From Zwartia vadi (GTDB lineage: Bacteria; Pseudomonadota; Gammaproteobacteria; Burkholderiales; Burkholderiaceae_B): 64,000 nucleotides of DNA. The notes beneath the pieces were generated by a model. It did no database searches. It was not told where the DNA came from and worked only from the letters and a program-made list of their open reading frames with translations. The position numbers were made by a program, and so were the translations under genes. Where the stretch lies: NCBI RefSeq assembly GCF_030410375.1, contig NZ_JAUHHE010000004.1:62001-126000 (forward strand). The letters are read 5' to 3'. Position 1 is the stretch's first letter; the number at the start of each line of letters is the position of its first letter. Shown in pieces: positions 38,752 to 47,341 of this stretch.

Positions 38752-39753
38752 ATGACTCACAAATTATTCAAATCAGCTATTACCCAGGCCTTACAAATCG
38801 CATGTGGGTTAACGCTCACCTTTGGTGCCACCACATCAGCGCTTGCTCAAGCCAATTGGCCTGATCGTCCGATTAAACTAATCGTCGGCTACTCACCCGG
38901 CGGCCCAGTCGATACCACCGCACGCATCTTCTCGCGCTTTCTAGGCGACGAACTCAAGCAAACCGTTGTGGTTGAAAACAAAGCGGGCGCCAGCGGAATG
39001 ATTGGCGCGGACTCAACTGCCAAAGCGACTCCGGATGGCTACACGCTGAACTTTGTCGCGAGCCCGAGCCTGACTATCTCGCCGATTGTCCAGCGCAGCA
39101 AGCTCTTTAACCCGCGTACTGACTTTACGCTCATCAGTCCCATTGTGAACTATGCGAACGTGTTGCTGATCGGCCCGCAAATTCCGGCCAAAACTGTTGG
39201 TGAGTTGGTGGACTACGCACGCAAGAATCCCCAAAAAGTCAGTTTTGGTTCCGCCGGATTCGGAGGCTCCAATCATTTATCAGCCGAGCTTCTCAAACAG
39301 TCCACCAAAACCGAAATGCTGCATGTCCCCTACAAGGGCAATGCACCCGCCATGGTGGATGTGATTGGTGGCAAGGTGACGTTCATGTTTGACATCACAA
39401 GCACCGGCAAGGCCTTTATCGATAGTGGAAAAGCACGCGGACTCGCGGTCACCTCTAAAGAGCGCAACCCAAGCATGCCCAACATTCCAACCATGATCGA
39501 GGCCGGCATTGCCGACTACGAAGTCCTGGGTTGGTTTGCTGTCATTGGCCCTAAGAACATCCCCCAGCCTATCGTGGCCAAACTGACTGCTGCAGTCGAT
39601 GCCGTCAAGAAAAATCCCGAGTTCATCAAAGCCGTGGAAGCTGGTGGCTATTCCCTCGACAAGGGTGATGCCAAGGCCTTGAGCGCTCGCATCGATAGCG
39701 AGTACAAAATGTGGGAAGACGTCATCACAAAGGGCAATATCTATCCCAACTAA
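38752..39753 (+). CDS. Bug family (TctC) periplasmic receptor, second tandem copy
   Basis: Second Bug-family receptor, 333 residues, 18 bases after the first. A signal peptide runs to SALAQA (about residue 33), then WPDRPIKLIVGYSPGGPVDTT, VVENKAGASGMIGADSTAKA and MLHVPYKGNAPAMVDVIGGKV. The two copies share the family framework but differ clearly over most of their length, so they are not a recent duplication and may bind different ligands. It is followed after 53 A/T-rich bases by the SDR gene. Like its neighbour, it has no TctAB partner in the window. Confidence 0.93.
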   Translation: MTHKLFKSAITQALQIACGLTLTFGATTSALAQANWPDRPIKLIVGYSPGGPVDTTARIFSRFLGDELKQTVVVENKAGASGMIGADSTAKATPDGYTLNFVASPSLTISPIVQRSKLFNPRTDFTLISPIVNYANVLLIGPQIPAKTVGELVDYARKNPQKVSFGSAGFGGSNHLSAELLKQSTKTEMLHVPYKGNAPAMVDVIGGKVTFMFDITSTGKAFIDSGKARGLAVTSKERNPSMPNIPTMIEAGIADYEVLGWFAVIGPKNIPQPIVAKLTAAVDAVKKNPEFIKAVEAGGYSLDKGDAKALSARIDSEYKMWEDVITKGNIYPN

Positions 39754-39806
39754 AAAAAATCAAGCGACTATTTTAAAAATTTAGAAATCAATTATTGGAG
39801 TGCTTT

Positions 39807-40721
39807 ATGATTGGAATGTTGGAAGGTAAAGTCGCAGTCGTCACCGGTGCGGGTGGTGGCATCGGACGTGGGATCGCGTTGGCCATGGCTGCTGCCGGTG
39901 CCAAGGTTGTTGTCAACGATATCGGCGCCAGCCTGGCTGGAGAGGGTTCCGGTGCAGGGCCAGCACAACAAGTCGCCGACGAAATCATCAAGGCTGGCGG
40001 ACAAGCCGTCCCTAACACGGACAGCGTCGCCGCCCGTGATAGCGCCCACAACATAATCGAAACAGCTGTTCAGAAGTTTGGCCGTATCGACATCGTTGTC
40101 AACAATGCGGGCAACTTGCGCGATCGTCTCTTTCACAAGATGAGCGAGGAAGAATGGAGGCAGGTCATTGATGTCCACCTCAACGGTACGTTCTTTGTCA
40201 GCCGTGCAGCCGCCAACTATTATCGTGAACAAGAATCAGGCGCTTTCGTGCACATGACTTCGACATCCGGTCTGATCGGCAACCTTGGGCAGGCCAATTA
40301 CTCTGCCGCCAAACTCGGTATCGCCGCGCTCTCCAAGTCAATTGCGCTCGACATGCAGCGCTTCAATGTTCGCTCAAACTGTATCGCGCCATTCGCCTGG
40401 AGCCGTATGACCAGTTCGATTCCCGCTAATACTGATGAGGAAAAGGCACGCGTCACCAAACTCCAGAAAATGGAAGCGCACAAAATCGCCCCGATGGCTG
40501 TTTATCTTGCCAGCGAACAGGCTAAAGATGTGACGGGTCAGATTTTCGGCGTGCGCGCCAATGAAATCATGTTATTTAGCCAGCCTCGCCCCATCCGTTC
40601 CGTTCACATGAGCACTGGCTGGACGCCGGAAGCGATCGCTGAAATCGCAGCACCCGCCATGCGTCATCACTTTATGGCGCTGGAACGATCTCCTGATGCC
40701 ATTGACTGGGATCCCATCTAA
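39807..40721 (+). CDS. SDR family dehydrogenase resembling the MFE-2 hydroxyacyl-CoA dehydrogenase domain
   Basis: Short-chain dehydrogenase of 304 residues, with GGAG 6 bases before the ATG at 39807. It has TGAGGGIGRGIALAMAAAGA near residue 12, VVVNDIG with an insertion typical of type-2 multifunctional enzymes, NNAGNLRDR, and a catalytic YSAAK near residue 170. Its longer C-terminus and the VNDIGAS segment match the dehydrogenase domain of peroxisomal MFE-2. The next gene is a MaoC hydratase, so the pair may hydrate an enoyl-CoA and oxidise the 3-hydroxyacyl-CoA. The substrate is unknown. Confidence 0.87.
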   Translation: MIGMLEGKVAVVTGAGGGIGRGIALAMAAAGAKVVVNDIGASLAGEGSGAGPAQQVADEIIKAGGQAVPNTDSVAARDSAHNIIETAVQKFGRIDIVVNNAGNLRDRLFHKMSEEEWRQVIDVHLNGTFFVSRAAANYYREQESGAFVHMTSTSGLIGNLGQANYSAAKLGIAALSKSIALDMQRFNVRSNCIAPFAWSRMTSSIPANTDEEKARVTKLQKMEAHKIAPMAVYLASEQAKDVTGQIFGVRANEIMLFSQPRPIRSVHMSTGWTPEAIAEIAAPAMRHHFMALERSPDAIDWDPI

Positions 40722-40723
40722 TC

Positions 40724-41578
40724 ATGGACTATCAGCTGATTAAAAACTGGGTGTTCCCGGAAGTCGATCGCACCTATACAGAAAACGATAGTATTTTGTA
40801 CGCCTTGGGCATTGGCTTTGGTCAAGAACCTACTAATCCGCATCATTTGAAGTATGTGTACGAACAGAACATGCAGGCTTTTCCTACGATGGCAGTAGTT
40901 CTCGGCTATCCTGGATTCTGGATGAAAGATCCAAAGGCTGGCATTAACTGGGTCAAACTGGTGCATGGCGAGCAACGCCTGACTATTCATAAGCCTTTGC
41001 CCCCTGCCGGGCGCATCATTGGTCGCACACGCATCACGCATGTCATCGACAAAGGTGCGGACAAGGGTGCGCTCGTACTCTCGGAACGCACCCTGCACGA
41101 TGGCGCGGGTAATCATCTGGTCACACTTGGACAAACTACGTTTTGTCGGGGTGACGGTGGCTTAAGCCATTCAGATGACAGCCCGCCACCCTTGGAAGCA
41201 ACCCCGGATCGTGTGCCCGACATGACCTGCTCACTGCCCACCTTGCCTCAAGCGGCGTTGATTTACCGTTTGTGCGCGGACAACAATCCGTTGCACGCAG
41301 ATCCCGCGGTTGCCGAACGCGCGGGCTATCCGCGCCCCATCCTGCATGGCCTGTGCACATATGGGGTGGCAGCGCGCGCGATCGTTCAAGCAGCTTGCGA
41401 CAACGATGCCTCAAAGCTCACAGCCTTGCATACCCGATTTTCATCTCCCGTTTTTCCCGGCGAAACCTTGGTCTGCGAGATTTGGCGCGATGGCAAGGAT
41501 GCTGTACGCTTTCGGGCGAAAGTCGCCGAACGCGATGTAGTCGTTTTAAGCCATGGCTTCGCAGGAATCAAAGCATGA
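40724..41578 (+). CDS. MaoC family enoyl-CoA hydratase (MFE-2 hydratase-2 type)
   Basis: Double hot-dog enoyl-CoA hydratase of 284 residues, like the hydratase-2 domain of MFE-2. The catalytic motif is YRLCADNNPLHADPAVAERA near residue 183 (Asp and His), followed by PRPILHGLCTYG. The N-terminal half is a non-catalytic hot-dog domain. It starts 2 bases after the SDR stop, and its stop overlaps the CoA-transferase start as ATGA. Together with the SDR it gives the (R)-specific hydration and oxidation pair. Confidence 0.9.
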   Translation: MDYQLIKNWVFPEVDRTYTENDSILYALGIGFGQEPTNPHHLKYVYEQNMQAFPTMAVVLGYPGFWMKDPKAGINWVKLVHGEQRLTIHKPLPPAGRIIGRTRITHVIDKGADKGALVLSERTLHDGAGNHLVTLGQTTFCRGDGGLSHSDDSPPPLEATPDRVPDMTCSLPTLPQAALIYRLCADNNPLHADPAVAERAGYPRPILHGLCTYGVAARAIVQAACDNDASKLTALHTRFSSPVFPGETLVCEIWRDGKDAVRFRAKVAERDVVVLSHGFAGIKA

Positions 41579-42798
41579 CCACTGATGTGAAACAGCAGAA
41601 CACCCCTCAGCGCCGTGCTCCGCTCGAGGGTATTCGAGTCTTGGACTTGTCCCGAGTATTGGCGGGTCCATGGTGCACACAAAATCTCGCCGATCTGGGA
41701 GCCGATGTCATCAAGGTCGAACGTCCAAAGCTTGGTGATGACACGCGGGCATGGGGACCGCCGTTTCTTAAAGACCAGAACGGTCAGGATACGACTGAAG
41801 CAGCCTATTACCTCAGCACGAATCGAAACAAACGCTCCATTGAAATCGACTTGGCAAGCCCCGAGGGCATCAAGCTCGTCAAAGAGCTTGCCAAGCACTG
41901 CGACATTCTGGTTGAAAATTTCAAGGTTGGTGGCCTCAAACAGTACGGCCTCGATTACGAAAGCATGAAAGATGAGTTTCCACAGCTCATTTATTGCTCC
42001 ATCACGGGCTTTGGCCAGACCGGACCTTATGCCGAGCGTCCTGGCTATGACTTTATGATTCAGGGCATGGGTGGCCTGATGAGCATTACTGGGGAGCGTG
42101 ATGATTTGCCGGGCGGCGGACCACAAAAAGCCGGTGTCGCCGTCACAGACATTATTACAGGCATGTACGCCTCTGTTGCAATCTTGGCTGCACTGCAAGA
42201 GCGCAATCGCAGCGGCTTGGGACAGCACCTGGATATTGCGTTGCTGGACTGCCATATCTCAATGCTTGCGAACCAGAACCTGAATTACATGACGTCAGGC
42301 GTCGCGCCGGGACGCGCAGGAAATGCCCATCAGAACGTCGTCCCCTATCAGGTCTTTAAAACTTCTGACGGTTTCATGATTGTTGCAGTCGGTAACGACT
42401 CCCAGTACCGCTCCTTTTGCGGTGCGATCGGGATACCGGAGTATGCGACAGACCCGCGATTCGTCACCAATCGCCAGCGCATTCTTCATCGCAGCGAGTT
42501 GATCCCTGTCCTTGAGAAAATCATGGAGACCGGAAAGCGCGATGAATGGATCGCCAAACTCGAAGCCGTCGGCGTGCCTTGCGGTCCCATCCAAACAATT
42601 GACCAAGTGTTTGATCATCCGCAAGTCAAGGCGCGTGAGATCTGGAAAAACATTCCACATCCCACGGGCGGTACATCGCCGACCACAGCGAGCCCCATGA
42701 TTTTTTCGGCAACACCCGTTCAATACAAACGCGCAGCCCCTCTTTTAGGGCAGCACACCGATGAAATTCTAAAAGAATTGCTGGGGCGTGCACCCTAA
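41575..42798 (+). CDS. CaiB/BaiF family CoA-transferase
   Basis: Family III CoA-transferase, 407 residues from the ATG at 41575, which overlaps the hydratase stop. Motifs are IRVLDLSRVLAGPWCTQNLA, ADVIKVERPKLGDDTRAWG, FKVGGLKQYGLDYESM and LIYCSITGFGQTGPYAERPG. The catalytic Asp is retained (IALLDC, D225), unlike the other two transferases in this window. The sequence resembles dicarboxylate transferases such as glutarate or formyl-type enzymes. The frame is open far upstream to 41272 but overlaps the hydratase gene, so the shorter start is used. Confidence 0.9.
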   Translation: MTTDVKQQNTPQRRAPLEGIRVLDLSRVLAGPWCTQNLADLGADVIKVERPKLGDDTRAWGPPFLKDQNGQDTTEAAYYLSTNRNKRSIEIDLASPEGIKLVKELAKHCDILVENFKVGGLKQYGLDYESMKDEFPQLIYCSITGFGQTGPYAERPGYDFMIQGMGGLMSITGERDDLPGGGPQKAGVAVTDIITGMYASVAILAALQERNRSGLGQHLDIALLDCHISMLANQNLNYMTSGVAPGRAGNAHQNVVPYQVFKTSDGFMIVAVGNDSQYRSFCGAIGIPEYATDPRFVTNRQRILHRSELIPVLEKIMETGKRDEWIAKLEAVGVPCGPIQTIDQVFDHPQVKAREIWKNIPHPTGGTSPTTASPMIFSATPVQYKRAAPLLGQHTDEILKELLGRAP

Positions 42799-42839
42799 AC
42801 ACACCTCTGCATGAGTAACTACAACGCACGATTCAATTT

Positions 42840-42855
42840 AGTTTATTTATAAACT
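42840..42855. promoter_or_regulatory. Perfect inverted repeat before the second Liv receptor gene
   Basis: AGTTTA-TTTA-TAAACT is a perfect 6-base inverted repeat with a 4-base spacer, directly before the ribosome site (GGAG, 42857-42860) of the receptor gene at 42870. It could be an operator or an RNA hairpin near the start codon. It lies in a 71-base gap. Confidence 0.4.
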
Positions 42856-42869
42856 CGGAGACAAAAAGA

Positions 42870-43988
42870 ATGAAAAAACTACTTGTTGGTTTAACGTTAT
42901 TGCACGCAGCACTTGCCACCCCCGCGCTTGCCAAAGACTATGTCATTGGAGCCGCCTTTCCCCTGAGTGGAGCCAACGCCGAGTACGGTCAGGTTTTTAG
43001 CTCAGCCGTTGACCTTGCTGTCGAGCACATCAACGCCGACAAAAAATTGTCCGGAAAACTCACGGCCGTATATGAGGACAGTCAGGCACTGCCGGCTCAG
43101 GGTGTCATTGCAGCCAACAAGCTGATCAACGTGAACAAGGTGCCTTTTGTCTTGTCAGCGTTTACAGGCGTGTCCAAGGCGATGGCTCCAATTGGTGCGC
43201 GCACCAAGACCGTCATGGTCAATGGTGGCGGCGTCGGTCCTGACCTCGCCATGCTCGGCGACTACTTCTGGAACACCATTCCACTGGCCAACTTTGAAGT
43301 CACCGCGATGGTGCCATACCTGGTCAAGGAAAAAGGTTACAAGCGGATTGCACTCGTATATGTTGACGATCCACTCGGTCAAGCTGTGTTGAAGGACCTG
43401 ACCAAGGAAGTCAAAGCAGCTGGCGGCGAAGTGGTCGGATCTTTTTCTATCCCAACCACCGCGCAACAGTTTTCTGGTGTTGCCGCCCGCATTCGTGACA
43501 CAAAACCCGATGCCGTTTACATCGCAACCTATGGCAACCAGCAGGTTCAACTGGTCAAGCAACTGCGTGACAATGGCGTTAGCCAACCTCTGGCAAGCTA
43601 TTCGGCCATGTCTTTACCCTCGATCCTGAAGCTTCCAGAAGCCAAAGGTCTCGTCTACACCAGTCAGCAAGTCTCGCTTGATAAAAATGATCCTCTGACC
43701 AAGCGCGTCGAAGAAGACTATAAAAAGAAATACGGCAAAGAGCCAAACATGTATGTGCTCAATTACTACAACGCCGTGTTGACCTTTGCCGAGTTGGCTG
43801 CCGCGCTTGAAAAAGCTGGTAAGCCTGTGACAGGCGAAAATCTGCTTGCACAGCGCAAAGCCACCAAAAACTTTCAGTTCGTGGGCGCAACCGTCTCCTT
43901 TGCTGATGATGGCACCGTCAAGTCACCGATCCAGATCAATGAAATCGTAGGTGACGGCACAAGCAAACTGATCACAACGAGCAAATAA
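42870..43988 (+). CDS. Liv-type ABC transporter substrate-binding protein
   Basis: Periplasmic receptor of the HAAT class, 372 residues, with GGAG 9 bases before the ATG. The signal peptide is LLVGLTLLHAALATPALAKD (cleavage near residue 22), followed by YVIGAAFPLSGANAEYGQVF. Aromatic- and hydrophobic-lined ligand-site loops cannot be assigned. It is separated from its permease gene by a hairpin that looks like a terminator, which would let the receptor be made in excess. The substrate is probably the acid or amide used by the surrounding CoA genes, an inference. Confidence 0.92.
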   Translation: MKKLLVGLTLLHAALATPALAKDYVIGAAFPLSGANAEYGQVFSSAVDLAVEHINADKKLSGKLTAVYEDSQALPAQGVIAANKLINVNKVPFVLSAFTGVSKAMAPIGARTKTVMVNGGGVGPDLAMLGDYFWNTIPLANFEVTAMVPYLVKEKGYKRIALVYVDDPLGQAVLKDLTKEVKAAGGEVVGSFSIPTTAQQFSGVAARIRDTKPDAVYIATYGNQQVQLVKQLRDNGVSQPLASYSAMSLPSILKLPEAKGLVYTSQQVSLDKNDPLTKRVEEDYKKKYGKEPNMYVLNYYNAVLTFAELAAALEKAGKPVTGENLLAQRKATKNFQFVGATVSFADDGTVKSPIQINEIVGDGTSKLITTSK

Positions 43989-44004
43989 AGACTCGAGTCA
44001 GTCA

Positions 44005-44038
44005 ACGCGTGGGGGATATCCGCCCACGCGTCCTTTTT
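44005..44038 (+). terminator. Terminator or attenuator between receptor and permease genes
   Basis: ACGCGTGGG at 44005-44013 pairs perfectly with CCCACGCGT at 44023-44031, with a 9-base loop, then CCTTTTT. This is a standard Rho-independent terminator shape. As it lies within an operon of one transporter, partial readthrough would lower permease and ATPase levels relative to the receptor. Confidence 0.8.
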
Positions 44039-44059
44039 GTCTTACCAGGAAACTGATCC

Positions 44060-44932
44060 ATGCTGTTTGCCCAACTGCTCGCCAATGGGCTGCAAACCGG
44101 TGCACTGTATGCACTGATTGCGGCGGGGTTCTCGCTGATTTTCGGCATGACCCGAATTTTTCACGCCGCGCATGGCGCAACCTTTACGATCGCGGGCTTT
44201 GTTTTTTATGAATGCTACGCTGTGCTCGGCTGGGCCTGGCCACTCGCCGCGCTTGCCTCAGCCGCCGCAGCAGGTTTGTTCGGCATCCTCCTGGATCGCT
44301 GGGTCTATGCAGTCATCCAGCGCCATGAAGGTTCTTTCTTTACCGTTTTCGTCGCCTCGTTTGGCGCAGCCATCGTTGTCCAAAACGTGATCTCGATCGT
44401 CTTTGGGCGAGGCATGGTGACTGTCAGCACACCCTTGAGCAAAAGTATAGAGCTGGTTCCAGGGCTCTTCATCGCGCCGATTGCGGGTGTGGTGTTTGTC
44501 TGCGCAATCGTCTCTTTCGCTTTGCTGCAATGGCTCCTGACCCGGACCAATCTTGGTATCGCACTGCGTGCGCTGGGTGAAAATCCCGCACTGATCGAAG
44601 TCTACGGTCTTACCCCCCGACGCCTTTCTCAATATGTCTTTCTGATTGGTTCCATTCTTGTTGTGCCCGCGGCGATCTTGACGGCAGCCACGTCAGGACT
44701 GAACCCGGCGATGGGGCATCACATCATGCTCATCAGTATTGCCGCGACCATTGTCGGAGGAGTCGGTAGTTTGAGGGGCGCCGCTGTCGCGGGACTGCTG
44801 CTCGGACTGGCAGAGAATCTTTGTCTCGCCTTTATCGATCCCCAATGGAGCGAAGCCGTCACGTTCGTGATTTTATTCCTGTTCATCCTGTTCCGTCCCG
44901 GTGGCGTGTACGGTCGAGCTACGGTTACTTAA
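44060..44932 (+). CDS. Liv-type ABC transporter permease (LivH family)
   Basis: Inner-membrane permease, 290 residues with about eight hydrophobic spans. The family signature is AAGFSLIFGMTRIFHAAHGAT near residue 20, with IGILLDR-like loops and the C-terminal IAATIVGGVGSLRGAAVAG, which contacts the ATPase. AGGAA precedes the ATG. The LivM-type gene follows after 13 bases. It resembles the partial permease at the left edge of the window but differs clearly, so the two Liv systems are separate. Confidence 0.93.
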   Translation: MLFAQLLANGLQTGALYALIAAGFSLIFGMTRIFHAAHGATFTIAGFVFYECYAVLGWAWPLAALASAAAAGLFGILLDRWVYAVIQRHEGSFFTVFVASFGAAIVVQNVISIVFGRGMVTVSTPLSKSIELVPGLFIAPIAGVVFVCAIVSFALLQWLLTRTNLGIALRALGENPALIEVYGLTPRRLSQYVFLIGSILVVPAAILTAATSGLNPAMGHHIMLISIAATIVGGVGSLRGAAVAGLLLGLAENLCLAFIDPQWSEAVTFVILFLFILFRPGGVYGRATVT

Positions 44933-44945
44933 GGAAGGACACCTC

Positions 44946-45830
44946 ATGATTGCCTATCTACAAAACATCGCGGTCCTTTTTTGCATCAACGGCATCCTCG
45001 CTCTGACCTTGAACTTCATCATGGGGTATGCGGGAATTTTCTCCCTCGCGCACGCAATCTTCTTTGGAGTGGGCGCTTATGCGACGGCCTACCTTGCGCT
45101 GAACTATAGCGATTCACTGTTGCTTTGCCTGCTGGCTTCAGCAACGATTTCCGCAGTGCTGTCCATGGCGCTCGCACTCCCGGCACTGCGCGTCAGAGGC
45201 GAGTATTTCGTTGCCGCCTCGCTTGGTTTGCAAGTGATCGGTGTCACCATTTTTTCCGAATGGAAATCGGTCACGGGCGGACTCGGTGGCATGATTGGGA
45301 TTCCTCGTCCGAATTTGTTTGGCTATGTCTTCAATAATGACACTGCTTTTCTCGCTCTTGCCTTTGTCATTTTGCTGCTCGTCCTCGGCATCACGGCACT
45401 CTTGGTCCGGGGAAGCTTTGGACGCAGCCTGATGGCAATTCGAGACAGCGAGTCGGCTGCGCAAACCTATGGCAAATACGTGAATGCAGTCAAGACTCTA
45501 TCCGTTGCGGTGTCTGCCGGTCTCGCCGGCGTCGCGGGCTCTCTCTATGCTTTTTATATGAGCTTTATCAACCCTGAGAGCTTCATGCTGGAGATGTCGA
45601 TTCTGTTGATGGCCATGGTGATTATTGGAGGAACAGGCACCTTGTTCGGTCCGATTGTAGGTGCGGCTTTGCTGATGTCTTTACCCGCAGCATTGACCTA
45701 CCTTCCCTTTCTACCGCCTTCGGAACTCGGCACCATTCAGCAAATCATTTACGGCCTGGCAATGGTCTTGCTCATGATGTATAGACCGGGTGGTCTGGTT
45801 GGCGGTCGAACCAAGGGGAAAGCAGCATGA
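44946..45830 (+). CDS. Liv-type ABC transporter permease (LivM family)
   Basis: Second permease subunit, 294 residues from the ATG at 44946, preceded by AAGGAAGG. Motifs are ILALTLNFIMGYAGIFSLAHA near residue 18, LRVRGEYFVAASLGLQVI, LMAIRDSESAAQTYGKYV (contact loop) and MVIIGGTGTLFGPIVGAALL. Upstream of 44946 the frame overlaps the LivH gene and lacks family similarity. The stop overlaps the ATPase start as ATGA, so membrane and ATPase genes are coupled. Confidence 0.93.
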   Translation: MIAYLQNIAVLFCINGILALTLNFIMGYAGIFSLAHAIFFGVGAYATAYLALNYSDSLLLCLLASATISAVLSMALALPALRVRGEYFVAASLGLQVIGVTIFSEWKSVTGGLGGMIGIPRPNLFGYVFNNDTAFLALAFVILLLVLGITALLVRGSFGRSLMAIRDSESAAQTYGKYVNAVKTLSVAVSAGLAGVAGSLYAFYMSFINPESFMLEMSILLMAMVIIGGTGTLFGPIVGAALLMSLPAALTYLPFLPPSELGTIQQIIYGLAMVLLMMYRPGGLVGGRTKGKAA

Positions 45831-46627
45831 TGCACGCGACGGCAACACCTCTCTCGGACGCCTCGGCGAAAGAAAAAATGACTGACGCACCCGGCCAGGA
45901 AATCCTTCTTGAAATTCGTGCGTTGAATAAGAACTTTGGCGGACTGCAGGCCATCTCTGATGTCACGATGGATTTGCCCGCCGGTGTCATCACGACGCTA
46001 GTCGGTCCGAATGGCGCGGGCAAGACAACACTCTTTAACCTCATCACTGGACACTTGGTGCCCACAAGCGGTACTGTTCACTGGCTTGGCAAACCGTTAA
46101 AGGGCATCGAGCCCTGGCGCATCGCGCGCATGGGTATTGCGCGCACGTTTCAAGACTTGCGGCTCTTTAATCAAATGACGGTCGAAGAAAACATCATGAC
46201 CGTGATGGAGCGCAGCAGTTGGCTCTGGCAAGGCGGCCAAGCAGCCGCCGAACAACGCGTGACGGAGATTCTCGAAGAGACCCAGCTTAGCGATAAACGT
46301 CAAGAGCGTGCTGTGGACCTTGCTTATGCTGAGCGTAAATTTCTCAGTCTCGCGAGGATCATGGCAAGCGAAGCCAAGTTGTGGTTGCTTGATGAACCGG
46401 CTTCCGGGCTCGACCCGCGCTCTTTCGAACGATTTGTCACGCTCTTGCGCGACTACGCCAAACGCGGCATCACCATCTGCATCATCGAACACAATCTTGA
46501 CATCGTGATCAAACTCTCAGACCGTGTGGCCTTTCTGGATCAAGGCAAGTTGCTGGCGCAAGGCAGCTCGCAAGACATCTTGAAAGACCCGCATTTGGCG
46601 GCGATTTATTTTGGAGACCGCTCATGA
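45827..46627 (+). CDS. Liv-type ABC transporter ATP-binding protein (LivG family)
   Basis: Cytoplasmic ATPase, 266 residues. Walker A is VGPNGAGKTTLFNLITG near residue 63, the Q loop and IARTFQDLRLFNQMTVEENI are LivG-typical, Walker B is LWLLDEPASGLDP, and the H loop is CIIEHNLDIVI. The signature motif region reads VDLAYAERKFLSLARIMA, where most members have LSYGQQR; the C-loop is therefore unusual. An extra 30-residue N-terminal lead precedes the core. It overlaps both LivM and LivF genes by 4 bases. Confidence 0.92.
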   Translation: MMHATATPLSDASAKEKMTDAPGQEILLEIRALNKNFGGLQAISDVTMDLPAGVITTLVGPNGAGKTTLFNLITGHLVPTSGTVHWLGKPLKGIEPWRIARMGIARTFQDLRLFNQMTVEENIMTVMERSSWLWQGGQAAAEQRVTEILEETQLSDKRQERAVDLAYAERKFLSLARIMASEAKLWLLDEPASGLDPRSFERFVTLLRDYAKRGITICIIEHNLDIVIKLSDRVAFLDQGKLLAQGSSQDILKDPHLAAIYFGDRS

Positions 46628-47340
46628 GCCAAGGCCCGTTTCTCGAAGCACACAATCTGCGCGTCGGCTACGGCGGACGTCCTGTTCTCGAAGACTTCAG
46701 CGTTAGTCTTCAATACAACGAAGTCTTGTGTCTGATTGGTCACAATGGCGCAGGTAAATCCACGCTGCTGAAAGCTTTGTTTGGACTCGTGCCACTCGAG
46801 CATGGCTCACTGACGCTTGAAGGCAAAGCAATCAACAAACCGGATCCCCGGGAACTCAGCGCCGCGGGGATCGCACTTGTCCCTGAAGGTCGCGGCATTT
46901 TTCCGGGTCTGACTGTGGCCGAAATCATGAAGCTTGGCTTCTGGGCGAATAATATTCCCGCCGGTGAACAAACCGCTCGTCTCGAATGGGTGATGAATGT
47001 ATTACCCATGATCAAACGTTTTTATACGCAACGAGCCGGCACCCTCTCGGGTGGTCAGCAGCAGATGGTGTCGCTTGGGCGCGCGCTGTTAAGCCAGCCT
47101 CGCTGCTTGTTACTCGACGAACCTTCAATCGGCTTGGCACCTAAACTGTTTCAAGATCTGGCTGGTCCGATCCGCGCCCTGCAGCAAGAACGCAAAATGT
47201 CGATTCTGATTGTTGAGCAAAATGTCCGCGAAGCACTGAAAATTTCAGATCGTGTCATCGTCATGAAATCGGGTCAAATCATTCGTGAAGGCTCGCCAGA
47301 GGCATTCAGCAACAACACTGAACTGATGGAATTGTATTGA
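46624..47340 (+). CDS. Liv-type ABC transporter ATP-binding protein (LivF family)
   Basis: Second ATPase of the importer, 238 residues. Walker A is IGHNGAGKSTLLKALFG near residue 38, the LivF-typical LVPEGRGIFPGLTVAEIMKLG follows, the signature motif LSGGQQQMVSLGRALL is intact, and Walker B is LLLDEPSIGLAP. Since the LivG partner has an altered signature motif, one of the two composite ATP sites may be weaker. It overlaps LivG as ATGA and is followed after one base by the acyl-CoA synthetase gene. Confidence 0.94.
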   Translation: MSQGPFLEAHNLRVGYGGRPVLEDFSVSLQYNEVLCLIGHNGAGKSTLLKALFGLVPLEHGSLTLEGKAINKPDPRELSAAGIALVPEGRGIFPGLTVAEIMKLGFWANNIPAGEQTARLEWVMNVLPMIKRFYTQRAGTLSGGQQQMVSLGRALLSQPRCLLLDEPSIGLAPKLFQDLAGPIRALQQERKMSILIVEQNVREALKISDRVIVMKSGQIIREGSPEAFSNNTELMELY

Positions 47341-47341
47341 T

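Noticed and set aside
41386..42255. Minus-strand ORF of 289 residues
   Set aside because: It lies antisense to the CaiB/BaiF transferase gene and has no recognisable family features.
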